This document shows, piece by piece, positions 17,082-26,208 of a stretch of DNA of 64,000 nucleotides (position 1 is the first letter of the stretch; each line of letters opens with the position of its first letter). Both the position numbers and the translations under genes were made by a program. The notes under the pieces are model-generated. The model did no database searches, had not been told where the DNA came from, and saw nothing but the letters and a program-made list of their open reading frames with translations. Origin of the DNA: JAGTVG01 sp963699805 (GTDB lineage Bacteria > Bacteroidota > Bacteroidia > Cytophagales > Cyclobacteriaceae). The stretch covers positions 186,001-250,000 of the forward strand of contig CAVOVH010000002.1 of NCBI GenBank assembly GCA_963699805.1, in the 5' to 3' direction.

Positions 17082-18958
17082 TTAATACAAATTTCTTAAA
17101 ACCTCAAGTTCTTCTTTAAAAGCGCCAGATAAAATGGGAAACCGGCACCAGGTTCTCGGATCCACGTTATAGTCGTCGAGATGAAAGGCGGGCGCAAGCC
17201 GTTCCCGTTTCCATTGGTTTCTTGCCCAAAGTTGGTAAAATTTTATTATATATGTTTTTAAATTATGAATATCTGCTAAATTTTTATCTTTCAACTGGTA
17301 AAATACACTGACTGGCGACAGGTGACGATAAATTGCCAATTTTTCAATTTCAAGCAAAATCTTATAGGGCATCAAGTCACTTTCATCCGTTTGATCGCGA
17401 TCCCTGGGTCTTAATTCAGCCGTCGGGGTGAGGTTGTTTACGTGATGCAATACATCATACCCCAGATGTTTTTCTGCCCAATGGAGCCATTTCAAAATGA
17501 AATATTTATCAATCCCTGCAATCGGGGCAAGGCTACCGCTGGTATCTCCATCCATGGTGGCATAACCTACATCTCCTTCACTCCGGTTGGAGGTGGTTAA
17601 TAAGATAGCGCCATTGATGTTGGCCAGAATCCATATAATGGGTGACCTTACCCTGGCCTGTATGTTTTGAAGTGAAATGTCATCATTTTCCCAGGTAAGT
17701 TTCCTGTTTAACGCTTTTTCAATTTTTTGTATATAGGAATTTACTTCCTCGTCAATTTTCCATTCATAATAGGTGGCCCCGATAAAAGAAGCCAGCGCAT
17801 GTGCAGATTTCCGGGTCTGCTCGGACGAATTTTTGGAAGCCTGATAGGCACAAGTCAATAGTTTTCCGATGATCTTTTTACAGGCCGTGGCCTTATCCAG
17901 ACCAGCCACTTCAGAATAAAGTTTTGGTTTCCCTATTTTAGAGAGGAATTCTTTCAAGCCAAGTTCACGGATTCCTTTTTTTACCATTTCGGCAACCAGA
18001 ACAGCAGTGATGGAGGAATCAGCTCCCCCGCTTAGTGACAATACGAAACCGTTGCTATGGCTTTTTCGGAGATAATCATAAAGACCCAATGTCGTGGCTC
18101 TCAGGAACTCATCATGTTGATCCGCATTGTCGAAATTAAATTGGGCAGAGGAAACTGAAGGATGATCAAAATCAATATCAGCGGATATCAGATTGTACTC
18201 CTTGAACGAGAGATTCACGTTCTGCTGGATCAATCTCCCTTCATGTGCAATGAGTATTTCACCATCATAGATCATTCTGCCCGATTCATTGCCCAGAAGA
18301 TTGGCATAGATATAGGCACAGTGAAAGGTTCGGGAACTATCTGTTACGAGGTGTTTTCTCCGGATTGATTTTCCAATAGCAAAATGACTGGCACTGGGAT
18401 TAGAGATGAGTTGTACTCCTTTCTCGACAAGTCGACAAGCAGGCCGGTTCGATCTCCAGGCATCTTCACAGATTTCAATCCCGCATTTTATTTGGTTTAT
18501 TTCAAATATAAAATCGCCAAAAGGAACCTTGGAACCATTCATTTCTAGTTCTTCTATCTTATTGGGTTCCCAGGGAGTAAACCAGCGGGGTTCATAATGT
18601 ACCCCATCATTGGCCAGAAATTGTTTGGCGTAAATACCGAGGACCTTTCTGTCTTGAATTACACAGGCACAATTATAATTCTGGTTCCTAAACCAGATGG
18701 GAAGACCGACAATGACCGTAATGTTTTCACATTGCGCTGCGATCGGGTTGATCAGAGATACCGCTTTTTCAGATAACCAGTTGCTCAAAAAAAGATCTTC
18801 ACATCCATAACCCGTGACGCATAATTCCGGCAGGCAAAGAAGTTTATATTAAGATCCCTCTCCTGCCGGATCGCATCCATTATATGTGCCAGATTTCCCT
18901 GCCAATCAAGTGGAGTTTGATTCAAGGCAGCTCCTGCAACTTTTAGTGTTTTTTCCAA
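17082..18958 (-). pseudogene. nadE: Glutamine-dependent NAD+ synthetase, reading frame broken near the 5' end
   Basis: The main open frame (17082-18788) carries most of a nitrilase-like glutaminase domain with the catalytic Cys in 'CGIEICEDAW' and the Lys in 'GIYAKQFL'. It also holds the C-terminal synthetase domain with the ATP P-loop 'LSLSGGADSS'. The missing start lies just upstream in another frame: 'LEKTLKVAGAALNQTPLDW' read from about 18958, continuing after a one-base loss near 18845-18850 into 'LLCLPELCVTGYGCEDLF', which holds the catalytic Glu. The restored protein would be about 626 residues, normal for this type. It makes NAD+ from deamido-NAD, glutamine and ATP. A lone frameshift in an essential gene suggests a sequence error more than true loss. 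Confidence 0.85.
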
Positions 18959-18975
18959 CTGATGGTATTTATCGA

Positions 18976-19719
18976 TTAATGAATTTCCAGCAGTTTACAC
19001 GTTTGTTCGGCAGCTTCCTGTTCAGCTCTCTTTTTATTGAATCCGGTTCCTTTTCCGAAAGGAGCATCATCAATGAACACCTGGGAAACAAATTCTTTGT
19101 AATGTTTGGACTCCTTTACTTTCAGGATCTCAAACCTGATTGATTTATCATTCTTGTGCGCCCATTCAATCACCTTACTTTTAAAGTTAGGATTTATTTT
19201 AATTACTTTATCGATATCCAGGTGGGGCAAAAATAATTTTTTAATGATAAAGTTACGGGTATAAAGATACCCCTTATCCAGGTATACGGCACCAATGATG
19301 GCTTCCAAGGTATCTCCCAGGATCGACTTATAGGCCTGGGCATGTTTCCGAGTATCATTATATTCCACGATCTCATTCAGCCCAAGTTTTTTACCCAAAT
19401 GATTGAGTGATTCCCGATTTACGATCCTGGATCTGATCTCTGTCAAAAATCCTTCGTCCCTTAAAGGATATTTTTTAAAAAGATAATCTGCTACAACAGC
19501 ACTGAGTATAGCATCTCCCAGGTATTCAAGTCGTTCATTGGATTCTTTATATCCTGAAATGTTCTCTTTAGCAACCGAACTATGCTGGGTTGCCAGCTTG
19601 TAAAGTGTGATATTGAGGGGTTTAACGCCGAGGGTTTGATTGATGGAATTGGAAAGCTTCTTTTCTTCTGGAGTTTTTGTTTTAAGAAGTGAAAAAAATC
19701 TGGACCAAAATAAAGGCAC
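18976..19719 (-). CDS. rnc: Ribonuclease III
   Basis: This double-strand-specific endoribonuclease processes rRNA precursors and structured mRNAs. The catalytic motif 'NERLEYLGDAILSAVVADYLF' is present (core: ERLEYLGDA), with a second acidic patch in 'GDTLEAIIGAVYLD'. A C-terminal dsRNA-binding domain follows ('KVIEWAHKN', 'GKGTGFNKKRAEQEAAEQTCKLL'). The open frame extends to 19770, but the GTG at 19719 sits directly after the fabF stop codon and gives 247 residues, a normal length, so I prefer it; the exact start is uncertain. The order acpP-fabF-rnc is widely conserved and implies co-transcription. The stop lies 17 bases before the nadE frame. Confidence 0.93.
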   Translation of the reverse strand: MPLFWSRFFSLLKTKTPEEKKLSNSINQTLGVKPLNITLYKLATQHSSVAKENISGYKESNERLEYLGDAILSAVVADYLFKKYPLRDEGFLTEIRSRIVNRESLNHLGKKLGLNEIVEYNDTRKHAQAYKSILGDTLEAIIGAVYLDKGYLYTRNFIIKKLFLPHLDIDKVIKINPNFKSKVIEWAHKNDKSIRFEILKVKESKHYKEFVSQVFIDDAPFGKGTGFNKKRAEQEAAEQTCKLLEIH

Positions 19720-19720
19720 G

Positions 19721-20970
19721 TTAGGAAATTTTTCTAAAAATAACGGATGTATTATGGCCTCCAAAGCCAAAAGTATTACTTAAAGCAATGTTTACCTCTC
19801 GCTTCTGTGCTTTGTTAAAGGTATAATTGAGGTTGACATCCAGGTTTTCATCATCCGTAAAATGATTGATCGTGGGAGGAACCATGCTATTTCTGATGGC
19901 CAGAATGCATGCAATGGCCTCAACAGCTCCAGCAGCACCCAGCAGATGTCCGGTCATTGATTTTGTCGAACTGATATTTAATTTATATGCATGTTCCCCA
20001 AAAACATCTTTTATAGCCAGCACTTCGCTGATGTCCCCCAATGGAGTGGAAGTGCCATGTACATTAATATAATCAACCTCAGTGGAGAAATCTGGGCATC
20101 ACGCAGGGCATTGTTCATTACCTTTTTTGCTCCAAATCCTTCCGGATGAGGAGCTGTAATATGATAAGCATCTGCCGACATGCCAGCCCCGATCAATTCA
20201 CAGTAAATTTTCGCGTTTCTCGCCTGCGCATGTTCGTATTCTTCCAGAATAAGAGCACCTGCACCTTCTCCCATGACAAAACCATCACGATCTTTATCAA
20301 AAGGACGGGAGGCGGTTTCAGGAGAATCATTACGTTCCGATAGAGCTTTCATCGAGCTGAATCCACCCATTCCGGATTGCGTGATCGCTGCTTCAGAACC
20401 TCCCGTAATCATCACATCGGCTACCCCCAGCCTGATGTAATTATACGCATCAATGATTGCGTTCGTGGCTGATGCACAAGCCGAAACCGTCGCAAAATTT
20501 GGCCCTCTAAAGCCATATTTAATGGAAAGGTATCCCGCACTGATATCCGGTATCATTTTGGGGATAAAAAAGGGACTAAACCTCGGGATCCCATCATTCT
20601 TGGCAAAATTTATGATTTCCTCTTCAAAAGTTTTAAGCCCTCCGATTCCGGCAGCCCAGATGACTCCTGCCCTGTCCTTATCGATCTTATCAAGATCAAA
20701 GCCAGTATCTTCGATCGCTTCCTGGGCAGAAATAAGCGCATATTGGGTAAAAGGATCCATCTTGCGAATCTCCTTTCTATCCAAATGGTCTAATGGCTCA
20801 AAGTTTTTAAGTTCGCAAGCAAACTTTGTACGGAAATTAGATACATCAAATTTGGTAATCAGAGCGGCCCCACTCACCCCATTCATCATCCCATTGTAAA
20901 ATTCACGGACATTGTTACCAATTGGAGTTAGTACCCCAATTCCGGTTACGACTACTCTCTTTAAGCTCAT
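19721..20970 (-). pseudogene. fabF: 3-oxoacyl-[ACP] synthase II, reading frame broken
   Basis: FabF condenses malonyl-ACP with growing acyl-ACP in fatty acid elongation. The first frame (from 20970) starts 'MSLKRVVVTGIGVLTPIG' and includes the active-site Cys in 'VSACASATNA'. The rest lies in another frame: 'TEVDYINVHGTSTPLGD' holds the first catalytic His and 'MTGHLLGAAGAVEA' the second, ending 'NTFGFGGHNTSVIF'. One missing base near 20080-20092 joins the two into about 416 residues, the usual FabF length. As read, Cys and His residues are on separate polypeptides, so the product would be inactive. FabF is normally indispensable, so an assembly error is likely. It follows acpP by 24 bases. 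Confidence 0.88.
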
Positions 20971-20994
20971 TAAAAAATGAAAGGTTTCTTTAAT

Positions 20995-21234
20995 TTAGGA
21001 TTTTACGTTCTCTTCGAGGTATGAGATTGCTTGACCTACAGTAGAAATATTTTCCGCCTGATCGTCAGGAATCGAGATGCCGAATTCTTTTTCAAACTCC
21101 ATAATCAACTCAACTGTATCCAGTGAGTCGGCTCCCAAATCATTTGTAAAACTTGCCTCAGGAGTAACTTCAGATTCTTCGACCCCTAATTTATCTACAA
21201 TGATGCTTTTAACTTTTTGTGATATCTCAGACAT
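20995..21234 (-). CDS. acpP: Acyl carrier protein
   Basis: This small acidic protein of 79 residues carries fatty acyl chains on a phosphopantetheine arm attached to Ser37 in 'LGADSLDTVELIM', the canonical ACP motif. Helices II and III ('EKEFGISIPDDQAENISTVG') are typical. It is the first gene of the acpP-fabF-rnc block, in keeping with its role as FabF substrate carrier. A plausible Bacteroidota-type promoter lies just upstream. Confidence 0.97.
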   Translation of the reverse strand: MSEISQKVKSIIVDKLGVEESEVTPEASFTNDLGADSLDTVELIMEFEKEFGISIPDDQAENISTVGQAISYLEENVKS

Positions 21235-21264
21235 TTTTTGTAAAGTGTTTTAATTTTGACTTTG

Positions 21265-21296
21265 CAAAGAAAGATATTTCAGCGAATAATGTCAAA
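21265..21296 (-). promoter_or_regulatory. Candidate acpP promoter (Bacteroidota type)
   Basis: On the minus strand a TTTG (21296-21293) is followed after 20 bases by TTTCTTTG (21272-21265), matching the Bacteroidota TTTG-N19-21-TAnnTTTG pattern at all but one specified base. It ends 31 bases before the acpP ATG. Confidence 0.45.
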
Positions 21297-21375
21297 CAAT
21301 TTTTTTAATCTTATCATTTTCCCAATTTTGTATATCAAAAGGGATATCAAAGACTTTTTGTTTTAAAAAGGAATT

Positions 21376-21804
21376 ATGGCCCGAAGTAAGCTGATAATTG
21401 ATTATGAATTTGATTTCAAGTTATTCGGATTGATCTGCAGCTTGAAGGAATACCGTCTGGCCTGGCTTTTAAATCAACAACTTGGAATACATTTGATCAA
21501 GAAGAAGGATATTGTTCATGAATTCCTAAATAATGAAAAGATCCTGGTATCTAATTATTTGTTCGAAACAGAAAATGCTCAGTTCAGATTATTAAAGAAT
21601 CGATCGGAAAATAAAAATTCCGAAAGATTTGCCTACCTCTTACCTGAACTACATAAATTTGATTTTTTTATCATGAAATACGGAGTTTTAGATGGGAAAG
21701 AAGATGAGAATTTTCTATCCCGGATCAAGGAGATTAATGAAATTCAATACATCACATCCTTTGATATCAGTAAAATAAAATCGAGAGAGAATCTAATATT
21801 TTAG
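21376..21804 (+). CDS. IPExxxVDY-family protein
   Basis: This 142-residue protein belongs to a small family found next to pyruvate kinase in many Bacteroidota. The family-defining motif appears in variant form as 'LLPELHKFDFF' (about residues 93-103). There is no signal peptide or membrane segment, so it should be cytoplasmic. The stop codon is separated from the pyk start by a single base, so the two are translated from one message. The function is unknown. Confidence 0.75.
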   Translation: MARSKLIIDYEFDFKLFGLICSLKEYRLAWLLNQQLGIHLIKKKDIVHEFLNNEKILVSNYLFETENAQFRLLKNRSENKNSERFAYLLPELHKFDFFIMKYGVLDGKEDENFLSRIKEINEIQYITSFDISKIKSRENLIF

Positions 21805-21805
21805 C

Positions 21806-23245
21806 ATGAAAGAAGTAATCAACCGTACCAAGATCATTGCTACCCTCGGACCTGCCAGCAGTTCAAAAAGCACCATTCGATCGCTCATTCGCTCAGGTGC
21901 AAATGTACTCCGACTTAATTTTTCACATGGTTCTCATGAAGAGCATCTTAGCCGGATAAAAATGATCAAGAGCCTCAACAAGGAATTTGATGATCCTATT
22001 GGGATTTTACTTGACCTTCAGGGTCCCAAAATCAGGATCGGTGATGTCAAGGAGGGGGCTATCCCTTTAAAAGTTGGGCAGAAACTGACCATTACCATTC
22101 ACGAAATGGTCGGTAACAGTCAAAAAATATCCACATCCTATCAAAGCCTACCAAAGGATGTCAAAAAGGGGGATGTGATACTGATTGATGACGGGAATAT
22201 CGAATTAAGGGTTTTAGATCAACGTAATGAAGAAGTGGTGACCCAGGTGCTTCATGGCGGGATCTTAAAATCGAAAAAAGGGATCAATTTGCCAGATACG
22301 AATGTGTCTGTTCCTTCCCTGACCCCCAAAGATCTGGATGATCTCGCTTTCGGACTTGCCAATCAGGTGGATTGGATTGCATTGTCCTTCGTCCGGAAAG
22401 CGGAAGATATCCGAGAGCTCAGGGAAATCATAAACAAAAAGGGTGAAAGGACAAAAATCATCGCAAAAATAGAAAAGCCGGAAGCCGTGGAGAACATCGA
22501 CGAGATCATTGATGCTTCCGATGGACTCATGGTCGCCCGGGGAGACCTGGGAGTTGAAATTCCCATGGAAAAGGTTCCTCTACTTCAGAAACAGATTATC
22601 AGGAAATGTAACATAGCTGCAAAACCCGTCATCGTGGCGACCCAGATGCTTGAAAGCATGATACAGAATCCCAGACCTACCCGGGCCGAAGCCAGTGATG
22701 TAGCCAACGCGATCATGGATGGCGCCGATGCCGTCATGTTGAGTGCCGAAACGGCTGCTGGCAATTATCCGGCCCTTTCTGTGAGAAGTATGGCCCGGAT
22801 CATTAAATCAGTAGAGGAAAATATAGAGTGGATCTATGATAAGAACTTTGAAAATGAAAGAAATTCTGATACATTTTACAATGATCGTGTATTGGCCACT
22901 GCTTGTCAGCTGGCTGAAGATACGAAAGCCAAGGTAATCACTGGTATGACTGTAACAGGTTACACCGCTTTTAATATATCCAGTCACAGACCCAAAGCCT
23001 CGATCATCATTTTTACAGGGAGCAAAACGCTTTTGTCACAACTGGCATTGGTCTGGGGGGTCAGGGCCTATTTTTATGAAAAATTTGAATCAACCGATGA
23101 TGCCCTTAACGACATACAGGAATTCCTGATTAAAAATGAATTGATCAAACGCGGCGATGTCTATATTACAACCGGAACCATCCCAGTAACGAGCCGAAAA
23201 CGGACGAATACCGTGAGATTAAATATCTATGAGGATCAGGACTGA
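21806..23245 (+). CDS. pyk: Pyruvate kinase
   Basis: The enzyme converts phosphoenolpyruvate and ADP to pyruvate and ATP in the last step of glycolysis. At 479 residues it has the usual length. Motifs include 'TKIIATLGPASSS' at the N-terminus, 'NVLRLNFSHGSHEEH', the active-site 'IIAKIEKPEAVENIDEI' with its catalytic Lys, and 'VARGDLGVEIPMEKVP'. 'MLESMIQNPRPTRAEASDVA' (core: RAEASDVANA) and 'LSAETAAGNYP' follow. The C-terminal allosteric domain is complete. Its last ten bases overlap the convergent NFACT gene, leaving no room for a terminator between them. Confidence 0.97.
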   Translation: MKEVINRTKIIATLGPASSSKSTIRSLIRSGANVLRLNFSHGSHEEHLSRIKMIKSLNKEFDDPIGILLDLQGPKIRIGDVKEGAIPLKVGQKLTITIHEMVGNSQKISTSYQSLPKDVKKGDVILIDDGNIELRVLDQRNEEVVTQVLHGGILKSKKGINLPDTNVSVPSLTPKDLDDLAFGLANQVDWIALSFVRKAEDIRELREIINKKGERTKIIAKIEKPEAVENIDEIIDASDGLMVARGDLGVEIPMEKVPLLQKQIIRKCNIAAKPVIVATQMLESMIQNPRPTRAEASDVANAIMDGADAVMLSAETAAGNYPALSVRSMARIIKSVEENIEWIYDKNFENERNSDTFYNDRVLATACQLAEDTKAKVITGMTVTGYTAFNISSHRPKASIIIFTGSKTLLSQLALVWGVRAYFYEKFESTDDALNDIQEFLIKNELIKRGDVYITTGTIPVTSRKRTNTVRLNIYEDQD

Positions 23246-24789
23246 TCAGCAGGATTGGCAAAAAGTATATTTTCTTTTTCGATGCGAACGGTTCCGGGAG
23301 GAGCGCCTTTCAATTTTCTGACATATTTTTTTTCGGTATAAATGACGGGACAAACTTTCGTGTTTCGGTTTTTTGAATAAAAGGCAGCCAGTTGGCCCGC
23401 TTTTTCTAAAACAGGTTTTGGAAAAGGTTTCCCGGCCTGGTATTTAATCAATACATGCGAACCCGAAACATCTTTCGCATGTAACCACAGGTCATCTTTG
23501 TATCCATATTCGAAAGTCAATTCTTCATTATTCTTTGCATTTCTGCCCACCAGAATTTTAAAACCCATATAATCATAGGATTTAAATTGTTCAGTTCCGG
23601 TTTTTTTATTAGGCGCAGTGTCGATCTGGTACTTTTCATTAAGATTTCTGAGTAATTTCAGATCTTCTGTTGCTTCGAGTTCATGTATGATCTTTTGAAT
23701 GACCGTGGCCGATTTTTTCTTCCTTTCAATGTTATTCCGTAGCATTTCCACTTCCCGCTGTTGATTTTTCGCTTTACGGTAAAATTGTTCCGCATTTTTT
23801 TGGGGGCTCATATTTGGATTCAGTTTGATGTTGATGGGTTTATCATGGTAAAAATCAAACAATTCAATTTCCCGAATATGAGGTTTGATTTCGTGCAGAT
23901 TGGCCATAATAATATCGGCCGTCTGGCGATAATCGAGATGGGCCATCCAGTCGGCCTGTTTTTTTTCGGATTTTTGAATGTATTGTTCCTGTTTTTTTAA
24001 CTGGTGGCCAAGGATCTTTACAAGCCTTGTTTTTTCCTGCTTGAGCCAGTAATTTTTCTGATGTTCATAATAAAAGTTGGTGATCGCTTCCATGGGATCT
24101 GTCGATCTTGTAAGAATCTTTCCTTCCGGGAAAAGAAGGAACTTTATTTCATCGCGGATCGATGTAATATAATAGGAGGCCTGGTTCAGTTCCTGAAGGA
24201 TTCCTGTCAACAGATCCCATTTGCCATTCACATCCATGGAATAAAAACCCCTTCTATCCAACAGGTCCATAAGCGCCCCATCAATGGGCGGGATCATTTT
24301 TTTGGGATTGTATCCGGATCGGCTAAAACTGTTTTTACTGATCTCGATTTCACGGTCCAGTTTTTCCGGATTGATTTTTTCCTCATCATTCAGGTTATGT
24401 TTGAAAACATCAATACACCCTTCTTTTTCAAAGAGAAGAATATTTGAGAAATTGCCAAATAACTTGAATACCAGAAGAAGATCATGATCCATGACAAAAC
24501 TGAATGCCCGTTCAAATCGGTAGGACCTTATATCCAGAATCTGACGGTCTATCATCCGTGGGAATAAATCGATGCTGTTTTTTTTTGCCCTGGAAAAGGT
24601 ACCGGGAAAGCTAAGACATGAAAAACTGGGATTCTGATCCGCTTTGATATAAATTTCATCAGCTCCTGAATATAAACCGAGGATTAATTCATTCTTTTCC
24701 TGGGAAAAACAAGCACCGATTTTCCATCCCAATACCCTTTGCCGTAATGCCGCTGATAATTTTTTAAGAAAAAAATAATTATTATGCAC
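23236..24789 (-). CDS. NFACT-family ribosome quality control protein (RqcH-like)
   Basis: The protein has 517 residues. It has an N-terminal NFACT-N domain, a central charged coiled-coil (about 240-400) and a C-terminal NFACT-R domain with 'YKDDLWLHAKDVSGSHVLIK' followed by 'LEKAGQLAAFYSK'. RqcH/Rqc2 proteins bind 50S subunits carrying stalled nascent chains and recruit tRNA-Ala to add C-terminal alanine tails. The Asp-Arg pair needed for tailing in B. subtilis appears here as Glu93-Arg94 ('RFERAF'), so tailing activity is uncertain. It was once annotated as a fibronectin-binding protein. It lies two bases upstream-adjacent to the MBL hydrolase gene, suggesting one transcript for the minus-strand set from the histidine kinase down. 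Confidence 0.85.
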   Translation of the reverse strand: MHNNYFFLKKLSAALRQRVLGWKIGACFSQEKNELILGLYSGADEIYIKADQNPSFSCLSFPGTFSRAKKNSIDLFPRMIDRQILDIRSYRFERAFSFVMDHDLLLVFKLFGNFSNILLFEKEGCIDVFKHNLNDEEKINPEKLDREIEISKNSFSRSGYNPKKMIPPIDGALMDLLDRRGFYSMDVNGKWDLLTGILQELNQASYYITSIRDEIKFLLFPEGKILTRSTDPMEAITNFYYEHQKNYWLKQEKTRLVKILGHQLKKQEQYIQKSEKKQADWMAHLDYRQTADIIMANLHEIKPHIREIELFDFYHDKPINIKLNPNMSPQKNAEQFYRKAKNQQREVEMLRNNIERKKKSATVIQKIIHELEATEDLKLLRNLNEKYQIDTAPNKKTGTEQFKSYDYMGFKILVGRNAKNNEELTFEYGYKDDLWLHAKDVSGSHVLIKYQAGKPFPKPVLEKAGQLAAFYSKNRNTKVCPVIYTEKKYVRKLKGAPPGTVRIEKENILFANPADQS

Positions 24790-24791
24790 GG

Positions 24792-25553
24792 TTAGATCTC
24801 AATTTGCATACCATCATAAGCCAGTGAAACATGAGAAGGTAATTCCCTGGACACTTCTTCATGTAGACCCATTTTATGACTGATGTGGGTAATGTATGCC
24901 TTTTGGGGATCTATTTTTCCGATCTCCTCTATTGCTTCGCTTAACGTGAAATGTGATATGTGGTGGGATTTTTGCAATGCATTGATCACCAGCACTTTGA
25001 CATTTTTGATTTTTTCCAGTTCTTTTTCAGGAATGCTGTTTGCATCGGTGATGTAGGCAAACTGACCGATCTTGAATCCGAACACAGGCAATTTGTGGTG
25101 GAATACCTCCACAGGAATCACTTCAGTATTCTGTACCATAAAAGGCTGGTTGTGGATCTCATGTACCTCGATCCTGGGTGCTCCCCCATAACCGTGTGGA
25201 GTGAAAACATAGGGGAACTCATTTTTAAGCTGAAGAATGGTGTCAAAGCTGGCATAGATGGGAATGGCTTTATTTAATCTGAAATTATAACTCCGTATAT
25301 CATCCATCCCAGCAATATGATCCTTATGATGATGTGTGTAAAGAATAAAATCAAGATTTATGATTTTTCCCCGTAACATTTGTTGTCTGAAATCAGGGCC
25401 TGTATCGATGACAAAACTTTTCTTCTGAAAGAAAATGTGTACGGAGGTTCTCAGCCGGTTATCTCTGGGATCCTCTGACCTGCAAACCCGGCAATCGCAT
25501 CCGATCACGGGAACCCCCTGTGAAGTCCCGGTACCTAAAAATGTAATCCTCAC
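24792..25553 (-). CDS. MBL-fold metallohydrolase (PhnP/RNase Z-like)
   Basis: This 253-residue enzyme begins 'MRITFLGTGTSQGVPVIGCD', shows a CxxCR cluster ('CDCRVCRSEDP'), and has the zinc motif 'THHHKDHIAG'. Further ligands are likely in 'FVIDTGPDF', 'AYITDAN' and 'YITHISHKMG'. The pattern fits the PhnP/lipoate-protein-ligase-like MBL phosphodiesterase group. PhnP hydrolyses cyclic phosphodiesters; the substrate here is unknown. The start overlaps the stop of the upstream 92-residue gene by four bases, so they are translationally coupled. Confidence 0.85.
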   Translation of the reverse strand: MRITFLGTGTSQGVPVIGCDCRVCRSEDPRDNRLRTSVHIFFQKKSFVIDTGPDFRQQMLRGKIINLDFILYTHHHKDHIAGMDDIRSYNFRLNKAIPIYASFDTILQLKNEFPYVFTPHGYGGAPRIEVHEIHNQPFMVQNTEVIPVEVFHHKLPVFGFKIGQFAYITDANSIPEKELEKIKNVKVLVINALQKSHHISHFTLSEAIEEIGKIDPQKAYITHISHKMGLHEEVSRELPSHVSLAYDGMQIEI

Positions 25554-25828
25554 GATAGATCGGTGATTTTGGTGAGTTCGAGATATAGTTTCTGGTTTTT
25601 GGGGCTTAATTTATCAACATGGATCTCTATTTCCTTGAGCATTTCGATCAGGCAGTTAATCTTTCCTTCCAACGAATAATACTTGTTGACGATGGCAATT
25701 TTCTTACTGTTCAGCAGACAATATCCCGATTTAAAATTCCCCTTTTCATACCGGAGGTGATATTCAGTTTCAGAATATAAGTCTTCCAGTTTATTCAGAA
25801 AATGTTTTGTATAATTGAATTCCGACAT
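25550..25828 (-). CDS. Conserved small protein of unknown function
   Basis: The protein has 92 residues, is soluble and charged, and has no recognised motif. It overlaps the MBL gene downstream by four bases and shares one base with the response-regulator gene upstream, so it is probably a real member of a tightly coupled operon. Aromatic and lysine-rich stretches ('YHLRYEKGNFKSGYCLLNSKK') suggest a small alpha/beta fold. No function is assigned. Confidence 0.6.
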   Translation of the reverse strand: MSEFNYTKHFLNKLEDLYSETEYHLRYEKGNFKSGYCLLNSKKIAIVNKYYSLEGKINCLIEMLKEIEIHVDKLSPKNQKLYLELTKITDLS

Positions 25829-26208
25829 TAATCCGCTGTATATTTTTTGACAAGTGTTACCAGTTCGTCAAAATTAAGCGGTTTCTGGAGAAGTTCGTTA
25901 ATTCCTATATCATTATATTCCTGGACTGACAGATTTCTTGCATTTCCTGTAATGGCGATGATAGGCACCTTCGACATCTGAGGATCTTCAAGTGCCCTGA
26001 TTTTCTGAGCACACTCAATGCCATCCATTACCGGCATATTGATATCCATTAAAATGATATCAAAATGTTCCTTGTTCAGTGTATCCAGCACCTGTTGCCC
26101 GTTTTTTACACTTGTGATTTCATAATTCTGAATAGATAAAATCTTTCGGGTCAGATTTTGAATGACCGAGCTATCTTCTGCGATCATGACCTTTTTTGGA
26201 TTACTCAT
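25828..26208 (-). CDS. Stand-alone response regulator receiver (CheY-like)
   Basis: A single receiver domain of 126 residues contains the acidic pocket ('MIAEDSSVI'), the phosphoacceptor Asp in 'IILMDINMPVMDG', the Thr in 'VPIIAITGNA', and the Lys in 'LLQKPLNF'. There is no output domain, so it relays phosphate or acts by protein contact. Its start overlaps the end of the hybrid kinase by eight bases. The kinase ends in an HPt domain, so this receiver is its natural phosphate acceptor. Confidence 0.92.
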   Translation of the reverse strand: MSNPKKVMIAEDSSVIQNLTRKILSIQNYEITSVKNGQQVLDTLNKEHFDIILMDINMPVMDGIECAQKIRALEDPQMSKVPIIAITGNARNLSVQEYNDIGINELLQKPLNFDELVTLVKKYTAD

